From Candidatus Obscuribacterales bacterium (GTDB lineage Bacteria; Cyanobacteriota; Vampirovibrionia; Obscuribacterales; Obscuribacteraceae): a stretch of 64,000 bases of DNA. The stretch's first letter is position 1; the number at the start of each line of letters is the position of its first letter. Both the position numbers and the translations under genes were made by a program. Below are positions 54,605 through 63,831 of this stretch, one piece after another. The notes under the pieces were generated by a model. It did not search any database and had not been told where the DNA came from. It saw nothing but the letters and a program-made list of their open reading frames with translations. Location of the stretch: positions 22,737 to 86,736 of the forward strand of contig JAGVKB010000127.1 in NCBI GenBank assembly GCA_020050835.1. The letters run 5' to 3'.

Positions 54605-57466
54605 ATGAGCAACGCTGTTGAAATGCCCTGGGAGCTTGACGAGCGTAATAGGCGTCTGAGGGAAGACGTGCGCGAACTCGGTAACATTCTGGGTGAAACT
54701 ATCAAGAAGCTGGATGGTCAAGAAGTTTTCGAAATGGTGGAGAGATTTCGACAGCTCTGCAAGTCCATGCATCAGCAGAAGGATGATAGTGCAAAAAATG
54801 CACTGACCGAATTGATTGACAGCCTCGATATGGAAACAGCTGCAAAAGTGATCAAGGCGTTTCTGACTTACTTCGATCTGATCAACATCGCCGAGCAGAT
54901 CCATCGCTTACGCCGTCACGCGCAGCAAGATTCTGCCGGAGCGTCATCTTTCCAGCCGGACTCTCTAGCCGAGCTGTTCAATCGGTTGGACCATTCTGAA
55001 CTTTCAGCGAAGGACTTACTTGAAACTTTGCGCAATCTCGATATCGAGGTGGTGTTTACCGCGCACCCTACGGAGATAATCAGAAGAACCGTCCTGCTCA
55101 AGCAATTGGAGATGGCAAGCTACCTGTATCAAAGAGATCATCCGCCGCTCACCCGCTATGAATCAAAGAAGATTCAAGACGGACTAATAGCCGTAGTCGA
55201 ATCACTCTGGATGACCGATCACATATTTTATTTCAAACCAAGCGTAATTGACGAAGTTCGCTACGGACTTTATCACTTCGACCATGTCGTGATCGATGCC
55301 GTCATGGACGTACATGGAGAGCTCAAGGAGAAATGCAAGCAGCTGGCTCAGCAACTCTCAATTGAGCAAACAGAATCAATGTCATTCATTACCTTCGGCT
55401 CCTGGATCGGCGGAGATCGCGACGGTAATCCCTTCGTCACAACCGAGGTCACAAGGGAGACGCTCAAGTACCAAAAGTCGATCATTCTTCGCTGGTATCT
55501 TAAAGAACTGGAGACTCTCTTTAACCGTTTGAGTCATTCGCTCAATTGGGTGCAGATCAGCGACAATCTCCGCTCGTCTCTAGAGTCCGACGAAAAGATA
55601 ATCTCCGATCGCACCAAGCGTCTCGCTAAGAGATACACGCTGGAGCCATTCCGGCGGAAGCTGCTCTTCATTCAGGAGAAACTACGCAACACTCTAACCA
55701 TTGCCGAGGCTACCTCCGATCAAACCGCCGGAGCCGGTGCTTCCTATCAACACCACAGCGAATTGCGAAGCGAGCTAGAGCTGATGCGACAATCGCTGGC
55801 AAAATCCGGCTGTGAATCAAGCCTTCAGGCGCTAGCACGTTTGATCGACGTGGTTGACGTGTTCGGCTTTCACTTGGCCAAGCTCGATATCAGGCAACAC
55901 AGCGCGCGCCACACCCAAGCGCTCGACGAAATTCTGACAAGCAGTGGACTACCTGCAGGAAGTTATTCTCGGCTTCCGGAAGAGGAGCGCATCGCGTGGT
56001 TGACCAGAGCGCTCGAAAGCCAAGAGCCGACCGTCAGCAAGATCGCCTCGCTATCCGAGCAGAGCAGCGAAACCATTAATGTGTTTCGCACCATGAGTGA
56101 ATGTCAGGACTTGCATGGCACCCAATCACTTGACACATACATAGTCAGCATGACAGAAGGAGCCAGCGATCTTCTGATTATCCTTCTGTTCGCGCGCAAC
56201 TGTGGGCTTTACTCTCCTAACGGAGAGGGCGCCAGAACTATTAGTATCGTTCCCTTGTTTGAGACAATCGGCGATCTGCGCAAGGCCCCTCAAATTTTTC
56301 TTTCACTGCTCGAGCACCCGGTCTACAAACGGTACATCGAGCAGAGAGGCATGCTGCAGGAAGTGATGATCGGATACTCCGACAGCGGAAAGGACGGCGG
56401 CATAGTTACTTCCAATTGGGAGCTTTACAAGGTGCAACAAGAGCTGGCGAAAATCTCCCGTTCAACTGGCGTGCGACTAAGACTGTTTCACGGTCGTGGT
56501 GGCACGATCGGACGGGGCGGCGGGCCTACTCACAAGGCCATTATGGCCCAGCCATCGAATACGGTGGCAGGCCGGATCAAGCTGACCGAACAAGGGGAAG
56601 TCATCTCTTCAAAGTACGCACTGCACGGCATCGCCGTACGCAACTTCGACCGATTGGCAGCGGCAACGTTGGAAGCAAGTGTGATGGGAGGAGCACTCCA
56701 GTCTCAGATACTGGATAGTTCATCCTGGCACGAGTTTATGGAGCAGTTTTCCGGCTCGGCCTACGAGGAGTTTCGCGATCTGATTTATGGCGATGCGAGT
56801 TTCGTCGAATTCTTTCAACAGACCACTCCGATCAACGAGATTGGCCAACTTCGATTGGGCTCACGGCCGACCAGACGGCAGAAAGACAGTCATTCCATAT
56901 CGGACCTTCGGGCCATCCCCTGGGTTTTTGCCTGGACTCAAAGTCGATACCTCCTGCCGGCCTGGTACGGCATGGGCACCGCTTATGAAAGACAGCTCCT
57001 TGAGCATGGAACAGACAGGCTAAAGTTCATGCGCCAGCTCTATCGAGATTGGCCGTTCTTCAATGTCCTGATTCTGAAGGCGGAGACAGCACTAGCAATC
57101 GCCGATATGAATATCGCCCGCTATTACGCCGACGAGCTCGTCCAAGACAAGGCTCTGAAGGAGCGCTATCTTGGTCGCATTCTGGCCGAGTACCAACGCA
57201 CTCACGCCGCTGTTCTGGCCATTACCGAAAGCAGTATCTTGCTGGAACGTAATCCATTTCTTCAGCGTTCTATTTCACTCAGAAATCCTTATGTCGACCC
57301 GCTGAGCTATCTGCAGGTTCGATTCATCAAAGAGTTGAGAGAGCGCATCGCCACCGGCGAGCAATTGAACGTGTCGGAGCATGGCATTCATGCCGGCGAT
57401 CGTTTACTGGAGACTGTCCTGATGGCGGTGCACGGCGTCGCCGAAGGATTGCAGAGCACCGGCTAG
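54605..57466 (+). CDS. ppc: Phosphoenolpyruvate carboxylase
   Basis: A 953-residue enzyme that carboxylates PEP to oxaloacetate, refilling the TCA cycle. Motifs: VFTAHPTEIIRRTV (catalytic His), GSWIGGDRDGNPFV, IGYSDSGKDGG and the FHGRGGTIGRGGGPTHKAIMAQP glycine loop with PEP-binding Arg and His. GGAG lies 5 nt before the ATG. Its 3' end overlaps the convergent flavoprotein by 4 bp. Length is at the upper end of bacterial forms. Confidence 0.96.
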   Translation: MSNAVEMPWELDERNRRLREDVRELGNILGETIKKLDGQEVFEMVERFRQLCKSMHQQKDDSAKNALTELIDSLDMETAAKVIKAFLTYFDLINIAEQIHRLRRHAQQDSAGASSFQPDSLAELFNRLDHSELSAKDLLETLRNLDIEVVFTAHPTEIIRRTVLLKQLEMASYLYQRDHPPLTRYESKKIQDGLIAVVESLWMTDHIFYFKPSVIDEVRYGLYHFDHVVIDAVMDVHGELKEKCKQLAQQLSIEQTESMSFITFGSWIGGDRDGNPFVTTEVTRETLKYQKSIILRWYLKELETLFNRLSHSLNWVQISDNLRSSLESDEKIISDRTKRLAKRYTLEPFRRKLLFIQEKLRNTLTIAEATSDQTAGAGASYQHHSELRSELELMRQSLAKSGCESSLQALARLIDVVDVFGFHLAKLDIRQHSARHTQALDEILTSSGLPAGSYSRLPEEERIAWLTRALESQEPTVSKIASLSEQSSETINVFRTMSECQDLHGTQSLDTYIVSMTEGASDLLIILLFARNCGLYSPNGEGARTISIVPLFETIGDLRKAPQIFLSLLEHPVYKRYIEQRGMLQEVMIGYSDSGKDGGIVTSNWELYKVQQELAKISRSTGVRLRLFHGRGGTIGRGGGPTHKAIMAQPSNTVAGRIKLTEQGEVISSKYALHGIAVRNFDRLAAATLEASVMGGALQSQILDSSSWHEFMEQFSGSAYEEFRDLIYGDASFVEFFQQTTPINEIGQLRLGSRPTRRQKDSHSISDLRAIPWVFAWTQSRYLLPAWYGMGTAYERQLLEHGTDRLKFMRQLYRDWPFFNVLILKAETALAIADMNIARYYADELVQDKALKERYLGRILAEYQRTHAAVLAITESSILLERNPFLQRSISLRNPYVDPLSYLQVRFIKELRERIATGEQLNVSEHGIHAGDRLLETVLMAVHGVAEGLQSTG

Positions 57467-58998
57467 CCCTTGCCGGCCCGCGCCCTGGCTCGAATCAATT
57501 GCGCTGCCGACATGTAGCCAGGCGTTCCGGCGATCGAGCCGCACGGATAGCTTCCGGCCGCACAATATCTGACATTTTCGCTCTTGCCAAACTGGTAGAA
57601 GTTGCTCTCCGGATTGGGCGAGTAATTTCGCTGAAAGTAAGTCTGTCCGCCAGCGAGCTCGACATGATCGATATTACCCTGAGGGAGGAAGAAGCGCTCC
57701 TTTAAATCCTTAGGCGCAAGCAGAATGCTGTCAATTAGATCCTCGGCATTCTCAATGCGAGACAGAATTCTCGTTTGAACCAACTGTTTTACGTGAGGAA
57801 GTTGCTCCCCTGACTTTGAGAAAGAGAGATTTTTCAAGAAGACGGACACGGATTCATAGCCCCTGTCCAGCCCTAACTTTCTCATTCCGGCACCTTCGCA
57901 ATAAAGTTCGAAATAACCGGGCTGGAAATCGCTTTCACCATCAACTACAGCTTGAGTAGACGATTCCAGCTCATCCATAGTATCGACAGCCAGCACAAAC
58001 TTGAAAGAGAGATCGAAGTCTTCCTGACCCGTCGAGTCTTTCCAGATAACCGGCTTTCTAAAGAGCATGACCAGTTTGCCGCTGGTGCCTTGCGCCTTCA
58101 TTGTCTGCGTCTTGTCGATCAATCTTTCGTCTTTGACAAGCTTGGCAGCGGAAAGTGGATCTGTAGCAAAAATCAGATAATCGTATGGCATGGTCTTAAC
58201 TACACCATTTTGATCGAATGTAACCAGATCACCGCCGGAGGCATCAAGCACTCGAGCAGATGTAATTACTTCAATACCGAGCGCTCGATTAATCTCTGCG
58301 AGCTCTTCCGTGAGCTTCCAAAGTCCGCCTTTGACAAATCCCCACTTGCCCCCGAAAATCGATCCCGATGACATAAGGGGAATAGTAAATGCGGAGTAGG
58401 GTGAGTCAATCGATACCGGTCCACTCTCCATTACATCGATCGAGCAGTAAACTTTCATCAGCTCGCTAGTAAAGTAATGATCCATGAGAGCGCGCGCACT
58501 ACCAGAGATCCAGCGAGAGGCTGTCGTCTCGCCTAAGCTTTCGACTGCGCTCTGAAAGGTCGGTACCTCCGCATTTCGATAGCCGTTGATGATGAAATCT
58601 CTGACCTTTTCGAAATCAGAAAGATACCCCAACACATCCCCATTTTCGCCCCACTTCTTCTTGACCTCCACCCTGAGCTCGGCCCCATCGTCATAGATAA
58701 AGCAGGGCTCCTTTTTTGATTCAAACCAGACTACCGATGGATGTTTCGGAGCACAGACGGACAGTTGCTTGGACAGACCGGTCTCCTCGAACACGAAGTC
58801 TTGCATGAAACCCAGAACGGTTGCACCAGAAGGATAGTCATAACGCTGACCATCAAGATAGTAGGAGTCAAAGGCGCAAGCGCCGCCTACCTGAGAACGC
58901 CGCTCTAACAAAGTTACTGCAAAACCGTTGCGTTGCAAGTAGTTCGCCGCTACCAACCCGTTGATTCCGGCACCAACAACTACCGCTCTTTCCTGCAT
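57463..58998 (-). CDS. PYROXD2-like FAD-dependent oxidoreductase
   Basis: A 511-residue flavoprotein of the phytoene desaturase/PYROXD2 (CrtI-like) group. FAD-binding VVVGAGINGLVAANYLQRNGF with LERRSQVGGACA, a GGKWGFVKGGLWKLTEELA segment, and the C-terminal CAAGSYPCGSIAGTPGYMSA motif with the second FAD contact. Reaction could be dehydrogenation or isomerisation of a lipid or carotenoid; carotenoid genes are not adjacent. I chose the ATG at 58998 (GAGGA upstream), which begins directly at the Rossmann fold; an upstream start at 59076 would translate through a long hairpin. Confidence 0.8.
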   Translation of the reverse strand: MQERAVVVGAGINGLVAANYLQRNGFAVTLLERRSQVGGACAFDSYYLDGQRYDYPSGATVLGFMQDFVFEETGLSKQLSVCAPKHPSVVWFESKKEPCFIYDDGAELRVEVKKKWGENGDVLGYLSDFEKVRDFIINGYRNAEVPTFQSAVESLGETTASRWISGSARALMDHYFTSELMKVYCSIDVMESGPVSIDSPYSAFTIPLMSSGSIFGGKWGFVKGGLWKLTEELAEINRALGIEVITSARVLDASGGDLVTFDQNGVVKTMPYDYLIFATDPLSAAKLVKDERLIDKTQTMKAQGTSGKLVMLFRKPVIWKDSTGQEDFDLSFKFVLAVDTMDELESSTQAVVDGESDFQPGYFELYCEGAGMRKLGLDRGYESVSVFLKNLSFSKSGEQLPHVKQLVQTRILSRIENAEDLIDSILLAPKDLKERFFLPQGNIDHVELAGGQTYFQRNYSPNPESNFYQFGKSENVRYCAAGSYPCGSIAGTPGYMSAAQLIRARARAGKG

Positions 58999-59044
58999 AG
59001 GACAGAAATCCTCAATCCGGCAACCTGAAAGAACAACTGTAACA

Positions 59045-59079
59045 TTCATGCCTCGCCCCTTTCCAGGGCAAGGCATGAA
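59045..59079 (-). terminator. Long hairpin between LRV gene 2 and the flavoprotein
   Basis: TTCATGCCTCGCCC (59045-59058) pairs with GGGCAAGGCATGAA (59066-59079), a 14-bp stem with one mismatch and 7-nt loop. The minus-strand downstream TGTTACAGTTGTT has several T but is not a strict run. It is likely a terminator or processing site for the LRV gene. Confidence 0.5.
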
Positions 59080-59212
59080 TTTAGACTACGACGTACTAGC
59101 ATGAGTTTTGATTGTTTTATCGTTTAGCTTTTTGCGTCCTCCTTATCTTCTACTCTGGTCGTGGCCGGAACTTTTATGGTGCTTGGCCTACCTGATGCTG
59201 CATTCAGAGCGT

Positions 59213-59776
59213 TCAAGCCGCAAACACGACATTGGTCGGATCGGGCGGTTGCAGCCGATCAAGGGTTAATCTTGCGCGCCAGCTTACATATGGGTTTTCA
59301 TCATCGAGCAGGATCTGTAAAATCTGCCTGGATACATTGTGATTCTCAGCCAGTCGGAATCGGACATCAGGGCACTCGTCGAATGCCAAGGCGACCAAAG
59401 TAGCCAACCGGGTATTTCTATTTTCCGCTACCGCCATCCGGACTTCCTTTTGCTCGGAAGTGGCCAGGCACGAAAGCGTGTGCGCCTCCGTCTGCGGATT
59501 TTCGGCAATTCGTTCAAGCACTTCCGCCTCATAACATTGCGCCAGGCGATTCAACATCCAGGTTGTTGTTGCCGGGTCTGAGGCGATCGAGCACTTTAGT
59601 CTGAAATATTCAATCTTCCAAGAATTCCTTTTGTCCCGGCCGCTCTTCTGACAATCTACAGAGGTCACCTCTTGCATTCCCAACTCGATGAATCTTTTCA
59701 GAGCTTTCGTAGCCTGTTCCGAATACGTACCGTTGAGGTATTTCTCCAGTCCATTTGTTTCAACTGCCGGTCTCAT
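59213..59776 (-). CDS. LRV/HEAT-like repeat protein 2
   Basis: A 187-residue paralog of the protein at 53125. The C-terminal half has the same repeats (VRMAVAENRNTRLATLVALAFDE, VRFRLAENHNVSRQILQILLDD, NPYVSWRARLTLDRL), while the N-terminal half has an extra helical part (YSEQATKALKRFIELGMQEVTS). GGAGG lies 9 nt before the ATG at 59776; a GTG at 59815 is in frame but would extend into the leader. A CGTAAAG operator (59824-59864) lies 48 bp upstream, at the same distance as in the paralog. Confidence 0.65.
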   Translation of the reverse strand: MRPAVETNGLEKYLNGTYSEQATKALKRFIELGMQEVTSVDCQKSGRDKRNSWKIEYFRLKCSIASDPATTTWMLNRLAQCYEAEVLERIAENPQTEAHTLSCLATSEQKEVRMAVAENRNTRLATLVALAFDECPDVRFRLAENHNVSRQILQILLDDENPYVSWRARLTLDRLQPPDPTNVVFAA

Positions 59777-59823
59777 GTTCTCGGACCTCCCTCCTTCGAC
59801 TCTTTCATCTAACACCGGCGATG

Positions 59824-59864
59824 CGTAAAGGAGGCGCTAAGATTGGCGTAAAGAAAACGTAAAG
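59824..59864. promoter_or_regulatory. CGTAAAG direct-repeat operator, second copy
   Basis: CGTAAAG, CGCTAAG, CGTAAAG, CGTAAAG at 59824, 59835, 59847 and 59858, with 11-12-bp period. Same motif and arrangement as at 53586-53636; also between an LRV gene and a divergent secreted-protein gene. Confidence 0.6.
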
Positions 59865-59971
59865 ATGTCCGGACAAATTGCAGCAGTTCGGGCGATTCCG
59901 GGTTTCGCCGAGCCAAAGAGTTTGGCTCGGCAATCTGACATAATGAACGTTGGTATTGGGGGTAATTGCCA

Positions 59972-61372
59972 ATGAGAACTGTTTCGATGAGTCACGGGCG
60001 GAAGGTATTGTCGCTCTGTTTGTCCGCAGGCATTTTGTCAGGCTGCCTAACTGCTCAGCTTCAACTTTCGGCTTACTGTCAAAATGAGGCGCCAGCCAGT
60101 AAGTCCCCTCCGGCCGCCGCTTCCGGTGACATTCAAAAGCTGCGCGACGAAATTCAATTGAAGGCGATGGAAGAAGCCGCCGACAAGATCTGCCTTGTCG
60201 CTTCGGATATGTATTCCGAAGCCAGTAAAGGAGGCACGCCCGCCGAAAGCCTCGACCGTCCCCAGAAACAGGCTGCTAAGCTCTTGCCGGCTGGCGTCAG
60301 CGGCTCGACCGATATCTCCTGGAGTGGAGACGCCAAACCCAGCAGCGACTGGCTGGGAGTCTTCGTAGCCGAGCTGAATAACTGGTTTCCGCTGCTCAAT
60401 GAGGAGATGTCACAGATATTGCTTCCGGAAGACACCCAACCGGTTGTGAAGGCTCAATGGACACAGGTTCAATCCGACATCGCCCAGGGACAGGACAATT
60501 ACCAGCGATTGCAATCACTAGTATTAACTTCACCACCGGACGGACCGGCGATTGCTGAGAGAGCGCGCTCGTTGTACTACAACATGCAAGCGGTTCGCAA
60601 GTCGATCACCGATATCTACCGCACTATCGAAGCGACCGATACGACTCAGGAAGGCGCTCCCAGTACCTGGAAGGGAGTGAGTAACGTCACGCCCAGCAGC
60701 GACCAGGCGCCAGGGACTTCACCGGTGCAGCCTAATACTCAAGCCACTACTCAGTTAAGTGGTCATGCTATTAAGACATCAGCCGGAATGCAGGAGCTTC
60801 ACGCAGCAACCATAAAAATGTCTCGCACTTCAAGAGATCTGATGGGCGAACTTGAACGCTGGAATCTCCTCTGGGGGCAGCCACCAGCTGACAATGCCAA
60901 TTCCGGAATGCTCTGGGGCGGCGGTTTGACCAAAGAAGAAGTATTGTCTCAATTTCGAGACATGCCGCTCACGGTCTTTACAAGCCCAAACTACGTAAAA
61001 TTCTTCTCCTACCGCCTGCCGCCCAGGAAGAAGTGGCTTCTGGTGTACACCAGGCAGCTCGGTCAATTAATCAATATGATGGTGAAGGTGATTGCTCAGA
61101 CGGAGCCGCCTGCTGACGCCGCCTCGGGGGACGCGGCGCAATGGGGCGAGATCAAGTCCCTATCGAGCGATATTGCCGCTCGTTACATCAACTTGTTCAA
61201 TCTCGTCGAAGGGACTACCGACGACAGATTAAAGAAGAGCATTCGCGCTGATCAGCTTATCTTTGGCGAGCCGGTGGCGGCTATCTATCAAGACGTCAAT
61301 AAAATGGCTGACTTGCTCAAGGGCTACAACAGCAAGAAGGACTCCAACAAAGCCGCTTCTAAAGCCAGCTGA
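59972..61372 (+). CDS. Secreted or lipoprotein-like helical protein of unknown function
   Basis: A 466-residue exported protein. The signal peptide carries a possible lipobox, LSGC (about residues 23-26), although cleavage nearer SAYC is also possible. The mature part is mostly helical with Gln/Ala-rich segments (IQKLRDEIQLKAMEEAADKI) and a Ser/Thr/Pro linker near 230-260. No enzyme motif is seen. GGGGGT lies 8 nt before ATG 59972, chosen over a TTG two codons upstream. Divergent from LRV gene 2 across the shared operator. Confidence 0.55.
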   Translation: MRTVSMSHGRKVLSLCLSAGILSGCLTAQLQLSAYCQNEAPASKSPPAAASGDIQKLRDEIQLKAMEEAADKICLVASDMYSEASKGGTPAESLDRPQKQAAKLLPAGVSGSTDISWSGDAKPSSDWLGVFVAELNNWFPLLNEEMSQILLPEDTQPVVKAQWTQVQSDIAQGQDNYQRLQSLVLTSPPDGPAIAERARSLYYNMQAVRKSITDIYRTIEATDTTQEGAPSTWKGVSNVTPSSDQAPGTSPVQPNTQATTQLSGHAIKTSAGMQELHAATIKMSRTSRDLMGELERWNLLWGQPPADNANSGMLWGGGLTKEEVLSQFRDMPLTVFTSPNYVKFFSYRLPPRKKWLLVYTRQLGQLINMMVKVIAQTEPPADAASGDAAQWGEIKSLSSDIAARYINLFNLVEGTTDDRLKKSIRADQLIFGEPVAAIYQDVNKMADLLKGYNSKKDSNKAASKAS

Positions 61373-61392
61373 TTCGTCCCAGTAGATATCGG

Positions 61393-62676
61393 CTACGTTT
61401 CGGCAGCATGCTTCGAGCCTTCTTTGACAGAAAGCGCAAGAAGCGAGGCCAGCAAAAGCGAGCCGGATACGACTAAGAGCGCACAGGTGAAGCTGCCAGA
61501 CTGCTTCTTTACCAGTCCGATGATGTAAGGCCCGGCAAATCCGCCAAGATTACCCACCGAGTTGATTAACGCTATTCCGCCTGCGGCAGCCGCTGGCGGC
61601 AGGAATGCCGTTGGCAAGGCCCAAAACGGTCCAACGGTGCCCCATATGCCAAGGGCAGCGAAGCTCAATGCCAAGAGAGCAAGGGCCGGTGTCGGGCAAA
61701 ATCCAGATAAAGCTAGGGATACGGCTGCAATCGCCGCCGAGGCTGCGACATGCCCACGGCGCTCTCCGGTCGAATCGGAATGACCGGCCACAATCAACAT
61801 ACCTGCTGCCTGAAAGAGTGCCGGAATCGTCGACAGCAGTGCGGTAGTCGAGTCATCCTTTACGCCAGTCGCCTGAATGATCTGGGGCAACCAGAGCTGA
61901 AATCCATACATTCCGAGCGTCAAAGAAAAGTAGAGCGCTGCCAACAACCACACTCTCCAACTGCGGAGATGCCCGCTCAGGTCGGAATTCTGGCTAGCAG
62001 CTTGCTTGTTCTTGTCGGCTGCTACTTGTTCGAGCAGCCAATTGCGCTCCTGTGGCGAAAGCCATTCTGCCTGCTCCGGTTTGTCAGTCAAATAGAAGTA
62101 CGCCACGAAGCCAAGCAAGACCGGAACGGAGCCGGTCGTAAGGAAAAGCCATTTCCAGCCGGACAAACCCAAGAAGCCATTCATGGCTGGAACGCAGGCT
62201 GCCACCAAACCACCCAGAACACCGGCGGCAGGAATTGCAGTCATAAAACGAGCGACCGCCAAACCAATTTCCCTTTTAGGAAACCAGTATGTCAGGTAGA
62301 GAATCATGCCTGGAAAGAATCCTGCTTCCGCTACACCCAGGAGAAATCTCAAGATGTAAAAGGAGAATTCGTTTTGAATCAGTGCCATGGAAAGCGAGAC
62401 CAGGCCCCAGACCACCATGATGATTGCAATCCATCGTCGAGCGCCTAACTTTTCAACCATCAAATTGCTGGGTATTCCGAACAGAAAGTACCCGATGAAA
62501 AACACACCGGCACCTAGACCGAAAACCGCATCATTGAAGCCGAGCTCTCGATTCATCTGCAATGCCGCAAATGATACGTTTATACGATCGAGATATGCCA
62601 CCACATAGAGCAAGAGCATAAAGGGAAGCAATCGCATAGAAACTTTGCCGAGCACATCAGATGCCGGCGCAACCAT
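61393..62676 (-). CDS. MFS transporter, anion:cation symporter (ACS) family
   Basis: A 427-residue transporter with 12 predicted transmembrane helices. The start LLPFMLLLYVVAYLDRINVSFAALQM, GIPSNLMVEKLGARRW, FLLGVAEAGFFPGMILYLTYWFPKRE are classic ACS family motifs, and the central loop (residues about 200-240) is hydrophilic. These carry organic anions such as tartrate, phthalate or hydroxyphenylacetate with H+. The substrate is unclear. ATG 62676 with GAGG upstream is chosen; a GTG at 62739 would add 21 acidic residues. Confidence 0.85.
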   Translation of the reverse strand: MVAPASDVLGKVSMRLLPFMLLLYVVAYLDRINVSFAALQMNRELGFNDAVFGLGAGVFFIGYFLFGIPSNLMVEKLGARRWIAIIMVVWGLVSLSMALIQNEFSFYILRFLLGVAEAGFFPGMILYLTYWFPKREIGLAVARFMTAIPAAGVLGGLVAACVPAMNGFLGLSGWKWLFLTTGSVPVLLGFVAYFYLTDKPEQAEWLSPQERNWLLEQVAADKNKQAASQNSDLSGHLRSWRVWLLAALYFSLTLGMYGFQLWLPQIIQATGVKDDSTTALLSTIPALFQAAGMLIVAGHSDSTGERRGHVAASAAIAAVSLALSGFCPTPALALLALSFAALGIWGTVGPFWALPTAFLPPAAAAGGIALINSVGNLGGFAGPYIIGLVKKQSGSFTCALLVVSGSLLLASLLALSVKEGSKHAAET

Positions 62677-62805
62677 CACGCCACCATCCTCGCTTGTTTC
62701 GTCGCCGTGCAAATCAGTTACCCGCGCCAGTCCGATCACAGTCTATACTAGCCGTTGCTTAAAATAAGGAACCTTGTTGCGGCGATGTTCCAGCAGTAGC
62801 TATCA

Positions 62806-63831
62806 CTATCTCGTTACGACAACTCGATGCCTTACGACCGGCGCTTGACCGTGTGAATAGGCCGGATAAGCTCCATATGCGCTCTGATTGATGGTGGTAT
62901 GCATGGCAGACGGATAGCCTGCCTGTGCGCCATGGCTACTTTGAGCAAACTCCTGCGAATACGAGTTAGGCGATGGATAAGGACTAGATGCAGTTGCGGT
63001 AGCAGCAAAACCGTTTGAGTACGGCATGTTTTGATAGGGATCGGCCTGCATGCCGGCATAGCTGCCGGCCGGACCAGATGCCGGAGACGCTGCCGTATAA
63101 GCGGAAGACCAATTAGATCCAGTCGACCCTCCCATCATCATTGCGCCGGGTTGCAACTGTAGAGACGGCTGAACGAATCCGGGCGAAGCGACGGCAGGCA
63201 GATAAGCGGCTTGCGGCATTGCGGTAGCAAAACCACCTTGCGCAGGCGCTCCAGCGTAGGAGTTCTGCGTCATCGCAGTCGGATATCCATTTGCTGGCAC
63301 ACCAGCGGAATAATTACTCTGTGGTATCCCAACCGAGTAGCCGTTTTGCATCGTAGAGCCGGTCGCTACTTGCCCGCCTTGTAGGGCCGTGCTTTGAACG
63401 GGTGGCACCGGCTTAGCAGGCTCGGACAGATTGGCTGACGTACCGCTGGCGTTCTCCTTTTGTTTCAAGGAATAGATAAAATTTGACCAGAGAACTATTC
63501 CATACAACATCGCTAGCACAATCAAGAGCGGTTTAAAATTCTTCTTCTGGAGCAACATCTCCTTGAGCGGTCGTGGCTTAAGTGATCCCTGCCACTGAGC
63601 ACTCTGACTGGGCTCAGGCTTATTCAAGATCTGGATGGACTCAGATATTAGGCTATGCAAGCCCGATTTGAGCCTGGTCAACTTGAGGTGAGGCGCTAGC
63701 TCCATAAATAGTTCCTGTATGACTGCATAAAGGGATACGGAATCCGGTCTCCTGACCCGTCCGAAGCTAGCAGCTGGTTCTTCCTTCTGCGCGTTTGCGG
63801 AGCTTACCTTTCCGATTCCGCTTTCACTCAT
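62806..63831 (-). CDS. Membrane-anchored repeat protein with Gln/Tyr/Ala-rich tail
   Basis: A 341-residue protein. Residues 1-100 are a charged cytoplasmic region with helices (SVSLYAVIQELFMELAPHLKL), one transmembrane helix lies at about 102-120 (LLIVLAMLYGIVLWSNFIYSL), and the rest is a low-complexity Ser/Ala/Gly/Gln/Tyr/Pro region with recurring NGY, NSY and AMPQ units. It ends with a basic HRVVVTR. The outside tail looks adhesive or wall-spanning; no known domain. The 3' gap to the MFS gene is about 130 bp. Confidence 0.6.
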   Translation of the reverse strand: MSESGIGKVSSANAQKEEPAASFGRVRRPDSVSLYAVIQELFMELAPHLKLTRLKSGLHSLISESIQILNKPEPSQSAQWQGSLKPRPLKEMLLQKKNFKPLLIVLAMLYGIVLWSNFIYSLKQKENASGTSANLSEPAKPVPPVQSTALQGGQVATGSTMQNGYSVGIPQSNYSAGVPANGYPTAMTQNSYAGAPAQGGFATAMPQAAYLPAVASPGFVQPSLQLQPGAMMMGGSTGSNWSSAYTAASPASGPAGSYAGMQADPYQNMPYSNGFAATATASSPYPSPNSYSQEFAQSSHGAQAGYPSAMHTTINQSAYGAYPAYSHGQAPVVRHRVVVTR

